From NCBI RefSeq assembly GCF_900176425.1, contig NZ_FWXS01000001.1, forward strand, positions 310,001 to 374,000: a stretch of 64,000 bases of DNA, written 5' to 3'. This document shows, in pieces, positions 24,732 to 34,376 of the stretch; within the stretch, counting starts at the first letter, position 1; each line of letters starts with the position of its first letter. Under the pieces are notes generated by a model. That model ran no database searches and was not told the origin of the DNA. It saw nothing but the letters and a program-made list of their open reading frames with translations. This stretch comes from Moheibacter sediminis. Its GTDB lineage: Bacteria; Bacteroidota; Bacteroidia; Flavobacteriales; Weeksellaceae. A program made the position numbers and the translations under genes.

Positions 24732-27700
24732 TTAATCTTTGATTACAATTTTCTTAGTTACCAAATCACCATTTTCAGTCTTTACCCGTATAACCAAAAC
24801 TTGTTTACCAAAAGATTGTTTTGAAATTTCAATTTGATTTGAATTTACTTTTGTGTTATTGTACATATTTCTCCCGACTAAATCGAAAATTTCTACTGAA
24901 ATGATACGAGTGTTTTTAGAAAAAACCACAATATTTTGATTGTGTTGGTAAATTTGAATACCGCTCAAATTACTATCATCCACACCCATTATTTCCTTCG
25001 TTTCGTAAACAATTTGAAAACGCTCGTCAAACTGACCCGCTTCCGAAACAAAATCATAAGGAGCTTCAGTCAAATTATGCAGGGTTTCATTGTATTGATC
25101 TTTCATATAAATGAGTTGTCCTTCTGTAAACAATCCTTCTGTTTCCTTGATTGAAATACTGTATCGACCGGTCTCTGCTGCATAAAATCCTAATGGAACA
25201 ACATCGAAAGTTTCAAAGGGCATGGCGCGGCCTTGTATCACAAATTTTTCCGAATTGATTAAACTATACAAAGCATTTCCACTGAAATTAAACATCCTTC
25301 CATCAATTTGCGCATCAAATTCATTGGTAGCATTTTCCTGATATCCTACAAGAATTTGATTCAATCCCGTTCCGTTTGAACCCGAAAGATTTAACCAAAA
25401 ACGGTGTTTGTCAGCTTTGAAAAACGGCGCCGCTCCTGAAATTCTCATGCTGTTATTGAAATTCACTGTACTTGCATTATTGGTTTTGACAATGAATCCC
25501 TGACCGATGGAAATGATTCCGTTTGGAATTTCTGAAGTACCATCGCCATTGGCATCTGTGCCGCCCATCAGCGTGTAATAAGCATAGTTGTTTTGTTCGT
25601 AACCCGTTTCAGTTGCCGGACTTGTATTGGTCCAAAAATAAAGCGTTTCTACTTCCAGATTTTGAGCAAGAAATACATCCGCGTCGATATTGGATGGATA
25701 AGGATTTCCAACTGAAGTATATTCATTGCTGTGAACATTTACACCAAAAGTTCCATTGAACGGAGTTCCCAAAAATTCTCCTTTATAGGGCGTGGTTGCC
25801 GTAGTTATCCAATTATTAGGCGAGCGGAACAAATATCCTTTTCCTGCTGCAAACAAATCATTTGCATTGGAAACCGCAACATATTCATTTATTCCTTCAT
25901 AAGTATAAATACGGTTGGGTAAAGTCTGAGGCGAAAATCCTTGCAATTGCTGTCCGTATACTGGCGAAGACCAGAACGTATAGTCCAATCTTTTCATCGG
26001 GTCACTGTCTCGGAAAACTATTATTTGCCCCTTATTAGTTTCGGTAAAAGCTGTTGTTTGAATTAAATTTCCACCATTTCTCACAGCGATACCTGAAGTA
26101 AGTGTCTCATCTGTAAATTGCGGACTTAGGGTTGTTATCTTCCCTGCCAGCGTTACCGTGTTTCCATCTGTGATATCCAAACTTCCGGTAGAAAAAACAG
26201 TTATATTCTTGGCTTCAAATGAACTTCCCGTATAATCTCCTTTGATGATGATGTCATCGCTCAAAGTAGGACCCGTTTCGTTTGACCAAACATTTGCAAT
26301 TGTCCATGTAATCGGCTGAGGGCAGTTGGTATTTCCCGTATACAAAGTTGTGTTCTGATTGCCGGAATTAGAAAATTTCTCATAAATCAAAACGTCCGAT
26401 GCATCATAAACCTGAATCGCTACTTCCTCAGGCCATTCTCCGCCGGGATTCCAAAACAATTCAAACGGAATGCCATTTGTCAGCGAAACATATTCAGTTG
26501 CAGTTTCGGGTTCTGTCAGCTCTAAAGTATTAATAACATTGCCGTTTTGGATAACATTCATTGTATTACCATTCCAAGTGTCACCGTATTGGTCAGTTAG
26601 AACAAATTTATAATCACATGCAAAACTTTCAGCCATTATAAAAGTAAACGGACCTGTCCAACTGCTGTTGCCATCAGTGCCACAATCGCTGCGTACATAA
26701 TAATTGTATTCATTATTTTCAGTCAGCCCTGTGAGTAAATAGCTGTTTTCTGAAATATCAGAAATCATAGTTCCGTTCCCTTGTACAAAACCGGCAGCAC
26801 CCCATTCTATCTCAAATGAATTAGCAATCGATGACCATCCTAGTAACATCGAGTCGGTGGATTGGTAATCGGCAGTTAATTCTATTGGTTTTGGACAGGG
26901 AAGTACATTTACAGTGTAATCTTCAATTTCTCCATAATAAAATGAAACACAGGCATCGGGTGTTTGATCAAAATATTGCAGCATGATACGCATGCGTGTA
27001 TTTCCGGCAACGGCATCCATCGGAACGGGAAGATTAAATGTATAAGTTCCGTTGCTGGTAACATTCAAAGCAACATTATATCTTTCATCTTCATTTTCCA
27101 ACAATCCATTTTGATTCCAGTCGATGAATGCAGTTGCATAAACTGGATAGCCGCCTGCTCTCACTCCTATACTCAGAAGATAAGTGTTTCCTCTTTCTAC
27201 ATTAGCAACCAGATGCGTATAATTATTATAGCCAGCAATTCCGCCGGTTGGATTATTAATTTCATTCAAACTTATGTTGTTAATCCACATATAAGACGCA
27301 TCACTTGTACTGGGAGTACAGTACCCTTCTGCGCCAAGTATGAAACCATAAGGTCCTGCCCAGCCGCTGGTTATTGTTTCATCACAATTGCTTCTTACAT
27401 AGTACTCATAGTTGGTATTGGATAAGATTTCTTCCAATAAATAAGAATTTTCAGCAATGTCTTCAACCAAATTCCCTTCTCCTTGTGTAAATCCTTTCAA
27501 TCCCCACTCCAAATCAAAAGAAGTTCCATCGCTTACCCAGGAAAGCTGGGTAGAAGTCAAGTCTTGCTGCGATTGATTTAATTCAATCGGAATCGGACAT
27601 GTAGAACAAGTTGCAGGATCGGGTACGCTGAAATCTTGAGTTCCATCCGTTACGCTGTCACGCGTTCCTTGGTCTGCACTTACACCCAAACCTCTTTTTG

Positions 27701-29525
27701 CAAAAGCATTCCAGATGATACATTGGTTCGCTCCGTCATACAACAAATGATCTGCAAGCAAAATAGCATCACGTCCATCCACAAATCCGGGATTGGTAGG
27801 TTGCAGTTTGAGTCCTTCCATTACAAGGTGCATGGCGATATTGTTTCCGCCCGTTCCATCATATACATCAGCATCATAACCATATTCATCAATCAAAGCC
27901 CAAGTCATTTCCCACAACATTCCGGTCCAGACTTCTCCCACTTTGTGCGGACTCGTTCCTGCAGTTTTGATAGCGTCATAAGTTTGAGGATTGATGCTCA
28001 TGTCTGTTGTATAAGGGTAAGTTCTGATGCCGTCTCCGCCGATGCCTTGTCCATATAAATAATTGCCGACTGTTCTTCGGCTGATGCCTGTATCTCCCGG
28101 TTTTATAGTGATCATCAGCCCAAACCAATCGCTCCATCCTTCACCCATTTGTTCTCTGTTGCTCAAACCATAAACAAATGCAGCTCCTCCCGTTAGTCGG
28201 GTTGAAATTCCATGCCCGTATTCATGTGCGATGACGATGTTGTCATAGTCTCCGTCCTTATTATTGCAAGTAAACATTTGCATTCGCGGAGAAAGCCCAT
28301 CCGCTGGTGTTCCGAAATTGGCATTACAAGTGCTGCTTCCGTCTTGTGCTTCCGCAAGTACAAAATCATTTCCTATTCCTCCTTTTCCATAATTATTTGC
28401 TTGAAAATTTCCACTGGTCTCGTCAAAACCATATTGATAAAATATATCATGCATTAAATTACTCCAATAAAATAAATTTGTAATTGCGGCATCCTGATAC
28501 CTGTTGCTGGCAGAGTAATTTTGATCAAAAGGATAGTCAAAAAGCAAAGAGCTGGCATTCGGCTGATAACCTCCTGTATTATTAGCATCCCTGTCTTCAT
28601 AAGCATTGACATTATTTCCTCGTGTCGTAAAATATTCCGGTCCGGCGACACCTTCTGTATCGTGCCAACCATAAGGCGAGGCAGTTAGATTGGCTACATC
28701 ATTTTCCGCAACCAAAATCCTGCCGCCATGATAAGGATTATCCAGCGGTCTGTCAAAAACATTGTAAACTGCACCCGAACCATTGATGGTCAACGAATTA
28801 TTTTCTTCATGAAAATGATTTTCAGGTTCAATTAACGAATGGGAATGAACTCCATTGTGCTCACCATTACCATGTTCAAAACTACAAGAAATCACCATAT
28901 TAAATTTACGGATGACCTGTCCCGTATGGGCACTAACAAACACCGTGTACCATTCTTTCCCCGATTTTTCCTCGATCGAAATTTCCCAAACCAATTCTAT
29001 ATTCCCATCATCCTTCAGCATATACATCAAACGTGCAGGAATTTCGCGCGAAGCCATTCCACCCTTGCTCACGCGCGTCTTTCGATCAACATTTTGTTCC
29101 TCCGAAATGATGACCAAAGGTTCAGAAATTACATACCCCAGATATGCAGCCACTCTGTTTACAGCCTGTAAAGCATCTAAAGAGGGTTGCGCACTGCCTT
29201 GCTTTTTAGACGAAACAGATGAGATGAATTGATTATTCGCCGAAATCAAACTCCCGTCAGCTTTTAGGAAAAGCCCGCTTTCCGTTCCGAAAATTTCCAA
29301 ATCATCCATCGTCTGACGTAGATAGATATGTTGAATGCCTTTCTTTTTTTCTTTGCTGAAAGAAGTAACCGAAAACTCAGCCAGATCAGCCAGACTAAGG
29401 CCGTCTTTTTGCATTGCCTGAGTTAATTTCTGACGCACAAATTCTGCATCAGGTTTTTCCGTTTGTGCAAAGGATTTGATATTTAAACAAAGAAAAACAA
29501 TGAGAAAGTAGAGGTTTGTTTTCAT
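24732..29525 (-). CDS. T9SS-secreted M36 (fungalysin-type) metalloprotease, multidomain
   Basis: The 1597-residue secreted protease has a signal peptide (FLCLNIKSFAQ), an FTP-like propeptide (about 25-210), and an M36 catalytic domain with zinc motif HEYGH (434-438) and the third ligand Glu462 in EGWSDWF. The catalytic domain ends near 640 (DGTQDFSVPDPATC). Then follow an Fn3-like domain (WVSDGTSFDLEW, VRSNCD), a GEVED-type domain (AFIDWNQNGLLENEDE ... FYYGEIEDYTVNV), a second near-copy of the Fn3-like domain (FEIEWGAAGFVQGNG), a beta-rich stretch of several hundred residues and a type A T9SS sorting domain (GIQIYQHNQNIVVFS ... VVTKKIVIKD-like end). It probably degrades extracellular protein. 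Single gene, ended by the inverted repeat at 24658. Confidence 0.93.
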   Translation of the reverse strand: MKTNLYFLIVFLCLNIKSFAQTEKPDAEFVRQKLTQAMQKDGLSLADLAEFSVTSFSKEKKKGIQHIYLRQTMDDLEIFGTESGLFLKADGSLISANNQFISSVSSKKQGSAQPSLDALQAVNRVAAYLGYVISEPLVIISEEQNVDRKTRVSKGGMASREIPARLMYMLKDDGNIELVWEISIEEKSGKEWYTVFVSAHTGQVIRKFNMVISCSFEHGNGEHNGVHSHSLIEPENHFHEENNSLTINGSGAVYNVFDRPLDNPYHGGRILVAENDVANLTASPYGWHDTEGVAGPEYFTTRGNNVNAYEDRDANNTGGYQPNASSLLFDYPFDQNYSASNRYQDAAITNLFYWSNLMHDIFYQYGFDETSGNFQANNYGKGGIGNDFVLAEAQDGSSTCNANFGTPADGLSPRMQMFTCNNKDGDYDNIVIAHEYGHGISTRLTGGAAFVYGLSNREQMGEGWSDWFGLMITIKPGDTGISRRTVGNYLYGQGIGGDGIRTYPYTTDMSINPQTYDAIKTAGTSPHKVGEVWTGMLWEMTWALIDEYGYDADVYDGTGGNNIAMHLVMEGLKLQPTNPGFVDGRDAILLADHLLYDGANQCIIWNAFAKRGLGVSADQGTRDSVTDGTQDFSVPDPATCSTCPIPIELNQSQQDLTSTQLSWVSDGTSFDLEWGLKGFTQGEGNLVEDIAENSYLLEEILSNTNYEYYVRSNCDETITSGWAGPYGFILGAEGYCTPSTSDASYMWINNISLNEINNPTGGIAGYNNYTHLVANVERGNTYLLSIGVRAGGYPVYATAFIDWNQNGLLENEDERYNVALNVTSNGTYTFNLPVPMDAVAGNTRMRIMLQYFDQTPDACVSFYYGEIEDYTVNVLPCPKPIELTADYQSTDSMLLGWSSIANSFEIEWGAAGFVQGNGTMISDISENSYLLTGLTENNEYNYYVRSDCGTDGNSSWTGPFTFIMAESFACDYKFVLTDQYGDTWNGNTMNVIQNGNVINTLELTEPETATEYVSLTNGIPFELFWNPGGEWPEEVAIQVYDASDVLIYEKFSNSGNQNTTLYTGNTNCPQPITWTIANVWSNETGPTLSDDIIIKGDYTGSSFEAKNITVFSTGSLDITDGNTVTLAGKITTLSPQFTDETLTSGIAVRNGGNLIQTTAFTETNKGQIIVFRDSDPMKRLDYTFWSSPVYGQQLQGFSPQTLPNRIYTYEGINEYVAVSNANDLFAAGKGYLFRSPNNWITTATTPYKGEFLGTPFNGTFGVNVHSNEYTSVGNPYPSNIDADVFLAQNLEVETLYFWTNTSPATETGYEQNNYAYYTLMGGTDANGDGTSEIPNGIISIGQGFIVKTNNASTVNFNNSMRISGAAPFFKADKHRFWLNLSGSNGTGLNQILVGYQENATNEFDAQIDGRMFNFSGNALYSLINSEKFVIQGRAMPFETFDVVPLGFYAAETGRYSISIKETEGLFTEGQLIYMKDQYNETLHNLTEAPYDFVSEAGQFDERFQIVYETKEIMGVDDSNLSGIQIYQHNQNIVVFSKNTRIISVEIFDLVGRNMYNNTKVNSNQIEISKQSFGKQVLVIRVKTENGDLVTKKIVIKD

Positions 29526-29636
29526 AGCAGATTTATTTTAATTGCTAAAATAATGCTATTTAACTCATTGGTTGTAAGGTGTTTCTTGGGTAAATGAAAA
29601 ATCAGGGTTTTCCCTGGGTTTTGAAATTGAATCCAT

Positions 29637-29672
29637 TGTCATTCTGAATGAGTGAAACGAGATGAAGAATCT
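29637..29672 (+). repeat. Dispersed CATTCTGA...GAAGAATC repeat
   Basis: TGTCATTCTGAATGAGTGAA followed by ACGAGATGAAGAATCT. Its two ends (ATTCT / AGAAT) pair, as in the common flavobacterial repeat that I know from memory; copy number in this genome cannot be seen here. Confidence 0.5.
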
Positions 29673-30047
29673 ATTTTTGACAAAAAATTTGAAAAAATTT
29701 GTTTTTGATAATGAATTATTGGTTTTCATATTAAATAGTTTTCTTGAACGCAAGCATCATAATTTTCTTATTTCATTTATGGTTCAATTCCAAATCATCA
29801 AAATCAAATCCTTGTTTCATAATCCATGTCAATCTTATTATCATGTATCAATTGACACAGTTCAGTCAATACTTCCAACACTCCGATTAGCACTTTCTGT
29901 GGAAGCTTTAGCTAACCCATAGTCATTCTAAACAGCTGCAGAAATCATTACTGACAAAGACTTTCAATGCATTATTTTAAATGAAATAAATTTTCATTTT
30001 TTTAGAATTAAATTCATAATCATCAAAAAAATGATTAGCACTTATTC

Positions 30048-30080
30048 AAATCTTAATAAACTTCACTTCTTAATGGTTTA
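30048..30080 (-). repeat. Solo arm of the AACCATTAAGAAGT repeat
   Basis: On the minus strand AACCATTAAGAAGTGAAGTTTATTAAG, the same core as the full inverted repeat at 24658-24712 with a small insertion; no matching second arm within 100 nt. Confidence 0.55.
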
Positions 30081-30084
30081 AGAA

Positions 30085-30115
30085 TTTCCCATTGGCAAAT
30101 AATTCTTTACTTTTG
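30085..30115 (+). promoter_or_regulatory. Promoter of argH
   Basis: TTTC (30085-30088), 19-nt spacer, TACTTTTG (30108-30115, exact TAnnTTTG match). ATG follows 31 nt downstream. The upstream edge touches the solo repeat arm. Confidence 0.5.
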
Positions 30116-30146
30116 TCCAACTTCATTTCAATAAAACACACACAAT

Positions 30147-31430
30147 ATGAAAATCTGGGACAAAGGCTTCTCTGTCAACGACAAAATCGAAAAATTCACC
30201 GTAGGAAAAGATAGAATCCTCGACATCTACCTCGCCAAATACGATGCGATTGCTTCAAAAGCACAAGCCAATATGCTAGCAAAAATCGGTTTAATTTCTC
30301 AAGACGAGAATGCAAAACTCCAAACTGCATTAGATGAAATCATTAAACAAACCGAAGACGGAAATTTTGTCATCGACGAAAATTTTGAAGACGTTCACTC
30401 CAAAATAGAAGCAGAACTCATCGAAAAAACAGGCGATGCCGGAAAGATGATTCATACTGCCCGTTCCAGAAACGATCAGGTTTTAGTAGCCATCCAATTA
30501 TTCTTGAAAGAATACTTAGGCGAAACCAAAGAGAAAATTGTTTCACTCATCAATATTTTGGTGGACAAAGCAGAAGCACACAAAGACGACTTATTACCAG
30601 GTTATACGCACTTCCAGGCTGCGATGCCCAATAGTTTCGGGATGTGGTTTTCAGCTTATGCAGAGAATTTACTTTCAGATTTATATTTCTTCGATGCTGC
30701 TTACAAAGTTGCAGACCAAAATCCATTGGGATCAGGCGCAGGATTCGGAACGAGTTTTCCAATCGACCGTAAAATGACGACTTCAGAATTAGGTTTTGCA
30801 GAAATGGCGGTAAGTTCAGTCGGTGCACAAATGTTACGTGGTAAATCTGAAAAGTCCACAGCTGTTGCGATTTCGATGGTTGCCGGAACTTTGTCAAAAT
30901 TGTCTTATGATTTGGTGATGTACAACAGCCAGGACATGGGATTTGTGAAATTGCCAAACGAAATGACAACCGGATCCAGTATCATGCCGCACAAGAAAAA
31001 TCCTGATGTTTTCGAATTGACGCGTGCACATTGCAACCGTTTACAGGCTTTGCCAAACGACATCATTTTAACGATTAACAATCTCCCAAGCGGTTATCAC
31101 AGAGATTTCCAAATCCTGAAAGAAATTTTATTTGAACCGATGGTTCAGTTCAATGATATTTTAGATATTTTGATTTTTGCATTGCCACAATTGGAAATCA
31201 AATCCGGATTCATGGATCAGGAAAAATACGATTCCATTTACACTGTGGAAAACATCAACCACTTATTACAAACCGGAACTTCTTTCCGTGATGCTTACAA
31301 AATCGTTGGGATTTCGGTTGAAGATGGTTCTTACGTTCCGCACAAAGAATTCAAAACTTCTCACATGGGAAGCATCCACAATTTAGGTTTGGATGAAATT
31401 CGCGAAAAAATCAAAAGATATAAAGCGTAA
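30147..31430 (+). CDS. argH: Argininosuccinate lyase
   Basis: Cleaves argininosuccinate to arginine and fumarate, last step of arginine synthesis. The 427-residue product belongs to the fumarase/aspartase superfamily: DEDVHSKIEAEL-like DENFEDVHSKIEAEL with the TARSRNDQV motif (HTARSRNDQVL), YTHFQAAMP, and the signature loop GSSIMPHKKNPD (usual form GSSxMPxKKNPD). Somewhat shorter than the E. coli enzyme (457) but typical of Bacteroidota ArgH. It is a single gene with its own promoter and a strong terminator; no other arg gene is adjacent. Confidence 0.95.
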   Translation: MKIWDKGFSVNDKIEKFTVGKDRILDIYLAKYDAIASKAQANMLAKIGLISQDENAKLQTALDEIIKQTEDGNFVIDENFEDVHSKIEAELIEKTGDAGKMIHTARSRNDQVLVAIQLFLKEYLGETKEKIVSLINILVDKAEAHKDDLLPGYTHFQAAMPNSFGMWFSAYAENLLSDLYFFDAAYKVADQNPLGSGAGFGTSFPIDRKMTTSELGFAEMAVSSVGAQMLRGKSEKSTAVAISMVAGTLSKLSYDLVMYNSQDMGFVKLPNEMTTGSSIMPHKKNPDVFELTRAHCNRLQALPNDIILTINNLPSGYHRDFQILKEILFEPMVQFNDILDILIFALPQLEIKSGFMDQEKYDSIYTVENINHLLQTGTSFRDAYKIVGISVEDGSYVPHKEFKTSHMGSIHNLGLDEIREKIKRYKA

Positions 31431-31446
31431 GCCTATTTTAAATTTC

Positions 31447-31487
31447 AATAAGACCTCACAAGTTTTAGAAATCTGTGAGGTCTTATT
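31447..31487. terminator. Bidirectional terminator between argH and the OmpA-like gene
   Basis: A perfect 14-bp stem AATAAGACCTCACA / TGTGAGGTCTTATT with a 13-nt loop, flanked by TTTTG on the right and A/T-rich sequence on the left. It separates convergent genes. Confidence 0.85.
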
Positions 31488-31492
31488 TTGAA

Positions 31493-32809
31493 TTATTCAA
31501 TGATTATATTATTTTGTTCATTGTAATTTTTTCTATTAGGATTGTCCAGTATTTTAAATTCTTTCTCTAATCCTTCCCAAGTTATTTTGACCAAATTTAA
31601 ATTTTCAGTCTGCATTTCTCCGATTGTAATTTCTTTGCTTGCATAATAAGGTTCGCCATCAATTTCTGTAAAAGCGATGATGGTTGTTTTGCTTTGTTTG
31701 GGTAAATTAATAAACTCATATAATTCGCTTTGAAAATTAACAGGAGGCATTATAGAATTGATTTTCTTGAAAACCAATTTAACTTCAGCCGAAATATTTG
31801 TACGAACCTTCAAATCGGTCAAATCTTCCTTTTTAGCATTTAGAAATCGATCACAGTTAATCCAAAAAAGATTATTTGAAGTTAAATATTTGTTGACGAT
31901 ATTATTCTGTTGGGGTTGTATGCGCTTTATGGTGTCAAATGAAATAATATCACCTTCCATTTCGATAGAATTATTTCTTCTGCTTAGTTCTGGAATTTTT
32001 GATTTTTCCAGTTTCCAGTTAAACTTTTCTCCTTTGGTTTCGCCTACAAAAATCTCCATTCTTTCCATATCATCTGTAGCAAATTCAATCTCAATTTCCT
32101 TGTCTTTTTTTAGTTTTAATTCCTCATTTTTATATTTGATGACAATATGAATCATTCCCCCAGTTTCCAAAATATTTCTATCAGATAAAGTATGCAGATT
32201 TGCTTTTATGATATCTGAATTTGTATAATATTCCTCAAGGAAAATCTTAACTTCGCCGATGACAGTTTTATTTTTGGAATTGATTAAAGAATATTTCGGA
32301 ATTTTGATTACGGTTCCCTCATTTCCTTTGATTTCAACGTTTTCTTTTGCAACTGCAGTGAAAATTTGTGGCTTCTTTTTGAACCTTGAATAAATTGCGA
32401 GTTTGTCTGATTTTGGATTTAAAATATCAACTTCAACTCTCCGGTTTTTCTGTTTGCCTTCTTCAATTTGATTGTCTCCAACTGGATTTTCTTCTCCAAA
32501 ATAACTGAGTTTTATTTGATCTTTTTTAATTCCATGAACCAAAAGAAAATCATGGACGGCCTGAACTCTTTTTTTAGATAACTGTAGATTCATTTTTGTG
32601 TCTCCATCAGAATCCGAAAAACCTTTTATTTCAAGTTTTTTATTTTCATCCGATTTAATTGCATTTGCAAATTTTTCAAGATTTATTTTTTCTGATTCAT
32701 TCATTAAAAATGAATTCTTGTCAAAATAAATTACTTCTTGAATTTGTGCGAAAATCTGGGAAAATAAAGTCAATAAAATAGCCGTGAAAAGAAACTTCGT
32801 TTTTTTCAT
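31493..32809 (-). CDS. OmpA-like periplasmic protein with unusual N-terminal OmpA domain
   Basis: The 438-residue protein has a signal peptide (FLFTAILLTLFSQIFAQ). The OmpA peptidoglycan-binding domain is at the N-terminus (about residues 22-132: IYFDKNSFLMNESEKINLEKF, then GFSDSDGDTKMNLQLSKKR, and RRVEVDI), instead of the usual C-terminal place. It is followed by about 300 residues of mostly beta structure without a recognised domain. Third gene of an operon with an ECF sigma and a putative anti-sigma factor (26 nt downstream of the latter), so it is a likely effector or regulator of that envelope response. Confidence 0.82.
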   Translation of the reverse strand: MKKTKFLFTAILLTLFSQIFAQIQEVIYFDKNSFLMNESEKINLEKFANAIKSDENKKLEIKGFSDSDGDTKMNLQLSKKRVQAVHDFLLVHGIKKDQIKLSYFGEENPVGDNQIEEGKQKNRRVEVDILNPKSDKLAIYSRFKKKPQIFTAVAKENVEIKGNEGTVIKIPKYSLINSKNKTVIGEVKIFLEEYYTNSDIIKANLHTLSDRNILETGGMIHIVIKYKNEELKLKKDKEIEIEFATDDMERMEIFVGETKGEKFNWKLEKSKIPELSRRNNSIEMEGDIISFDTIKRIQPQQNNIVNKYLTSNNLFWINCDRFLNAKKEDLTDLKVRTNISAEVKLVFKKINSIMPPVNFQSELYEFINLPKQSKTTIIAFTEIDGEPYYASKEITIGEMQTENLNLVKITWEGLEKEFKILDNPNRKNYNEQNNIIIE

Positions 32810-32835
32810 AATAATAAATTTTAAAAGATGAGTGA

Positions 32836-33759
32836 TTATTCTATCTGGATTCCGGACTCAAATCCGGCGTTGTAAATAGCATTTTTATTTTTGTTGATAT
32901 ATGATTGGATTTCAGTGCTTTCCTTTGAACCTTTTCTTTTTGAATTTCCCAAGTATTCTACAATTACAGTTCCTTCTTTTTTCTTGAAGATTATTTTTTG
33001 AGGAAACGAAATGTTCGCATTATAAAATACAACTGAATCGTCTGTATTTTCTATTAAATCATATAAAATTGTTTTATTGGAAAGTTTAAGCGGAAGTTGT
33101 TGAATGATTTTCTTACTATAAATAGTATCGTATGTAATTGTCGACTCGGCCATATTCCCCATTCTTCGACTATCTTCACTTTTAGAGGTAATGACATTTT
33201 TCCCTTTCTTCTCTGGTGTTTCGCCACGAAAAACGATGGATTCATCTGCCATTTTTTCTTGCTTGGCTGAATACATTTCTCCTTCCGTTTCTTTCATCAC
33301 AGGAGTTCCGTAATCCATCGATGCTGCGGGAGCCATGTCGTAATATATATCCGCTTTTGGCGTAGGAATGGCTTCTGGCTTTAACTCTTTAACTTTATAA
33401 ATTTCAGGCGCATCAAAAGGTTTGTCTGTGGTGACAATGGATTGTTTTTGTTCTTCAATTTTATCCAAAATTTCAGAAGCATTTTCTTCGTTGATTTCCA
33501 TCGGTTGATGCACAATTTCAGCCTCATGATTTTGCTGTGCAGGCAGATTGGAATCATACAAAAATAGATATGAAGCAAACGACAATCCCACAACCAAACA
33601 AGCTGCCGCAGCATATTTCCAGCCATTATTTTTTTTAGGAACAATGGTTTTTTCTTCTAATTTTTCTTCGATTTTATCCCAGATCAAACCGCGCGGCTGT
33701 TCGTCCAACCCGTGCTGATTGTCTCGGAATAAATCTTCTATGGGATCTTTAACGCTCAT
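32836..33759 (-). CDS. Putative membrane anti-sigma factor
   Basis: The 307-residue protein has a short cytoplasmic N-terminus (DPIEDLFRDNQHGLDEQP, RGLIWDKIEEKLEE), one transmembrane helix (about 50-70, YAAAACLVVGLSFASYLFLY) and a long charged, low-complexity periplasmic part. No zinc-binding motif. The start overlaps the stop of the ECF sigma gene by 4 nt (ATGA), which is the main basis for the anti-sigma call together with the topology; no named domain was recognised. Confidence 0.7.
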   Translation of the reverse strand: MSVKDPIEDLFRDNQHGLDEQPRGLIWDKIEEKLEEKTIVPKKNNGWKYAAAACLVVGLSFASYLFLYDSNLPAQQNHEAEIVHQPMEINEENASEILDKIEEQKQSIVTTDKPFDAPEIYKVKELKPEAIPTPKADIYYDMAPAASMDYGTPVMKETEGEMYSAKQEKMADESIVFRGETPEKKGKNVITSKSEDSRRMGNMAESTITYDTIYSKKIIQQLPLKLSNKTILYDLIENTDDSVVFYNANISFPQKIIFKKKEGTVIVEYLGNSKRKGSKESTEIQSYINKNKNAIYNAGFESGIQIE

Positions 33760-34307
33760 GACGATTTGTATTTGGTGATTCCATAATTTTCTAACAATAC
33801 TTTCAATTTTTCTTTGGCCAAATTCAATTGAGATTTGGAAGTTCCTTCAGTTATATTCAGCTTTTCAGCGATTTCATTATGTTTAAATCCTTCGATCACG
33901 TAGAGGTTAAAAACCGTCCGGCAGCCGATGGGCAAAAACTCTAATAATTTCAAGACATCTTGCTCATACAAAGATTCCAAGACGGTTGCATCTTTTTGCG
34001 GTTGAATGTTGGACGATTCCAGATAAATGGTAAAATCTTGTTTTTTGCGCAATTCCATCAAACATTCGTTCACCATTATTCGCTGCATCCATCCTTCAAA
34101 ACTTCCTTTGTTTTCGAAAGAATTGATATTGTCAAAAATCTTCAAAAAACCTTTGACCAAGACATCTTCCGCCGCTTCCACGTCTTTCATGTACCGTTTG
34201 CAAACCCCAAAATAGCGCACACTGTACTTCTCGTACAACAGCTTTTGCGTTTTCCGGTCTTGTTTTTTGCAACCTTGTATGAGTTCCACTTCTTTCAAGT
34301 TGTTCAA
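33756..34307 (-). CDS. ECF-type RNA polymerase sigma factor
   Basis: The 183-residue sigma-70 family factor has region 2 as EKYSVRYFGVCKRYMKDVEAAEDVL (with V-K-G-F instead of the more usual Q-E/D-F run) and INSFENKGSFEGWMQRIMVN, and region 4 as FNLYVIEGFKHNEIAEKLNITEGTSKSQLNLAKEKL. It is the first gene of a sigma / anti-sigma / OmpA-like operon. Start ATG 34307 gives MNNLKEVELIQGCKKQD, a typical N-terminus for this class. The nearby solo repeat arm at 34350 lies in its upstream region. Confidence 0.92.
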   Translation of the reverse strand: MNNLKEVELIQGCKKQDRKTQKLLYEKYSVRYFGVCKRYMKDVEAAEDVLVKGFLKIFDNINSFENKGSFEGWMQRIMVNECLMELRKKQDFTIYLESSNIQPQKDATVLESLYEQDVLKLLEFLPIGCRTVFNLYVIEGFKHNEIAEKLNITEGTSKSQLNLAKEKLKVLLENYGITKYKSS

Positions 34308-34349
34308 ATTTTAGACTTAATTTTTTCAATTCTCAACGGCAAGTCAAAA

Positions 34350-34374
34350 CATTAAGAAGTTAAGTTAATTAAGG
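34350..34374 (+). repeat. Solo arm of the CATTAAGAAGTT repeat
   Basis: CATTAAGAAGTTAAGTTAATTAAGG matches the left arm of the 24658-24712 repeat; no second arm was found close by. Confidence 0.5.
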
Positions 34375-34376
34375 AT

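Larger units (their letters stand above)
29526..30084. other. Gene-free stretch with repeat fragments
   Basis: No supported gene. It contains a GTCATTCTGAATGAGTG...GATGAAGAATC sequence (29639-29671) resembling the widespread CATTCTGAACGAAGTGAAGAATC dispersed repeat of Flavobacteriia, a shorter related GTCATTCTAAAC near 29923, and a solo TAATAAACTTC...CTTCTTAATGGTTT arm (30048-30080) of the family seen in full at 24658. The rest is AT-rich filler. Confidence 0.6.

Noticed and set aside
26964-28058. Long antisense open frames (up to 153 codons) on the plus strand opposite the M36 protease
   Set aside because: They lie fully inside the strongly supported protease gene, show no signal peptide, promoter or recognisable motif, and arise from codon bias in the minus-strand gene.
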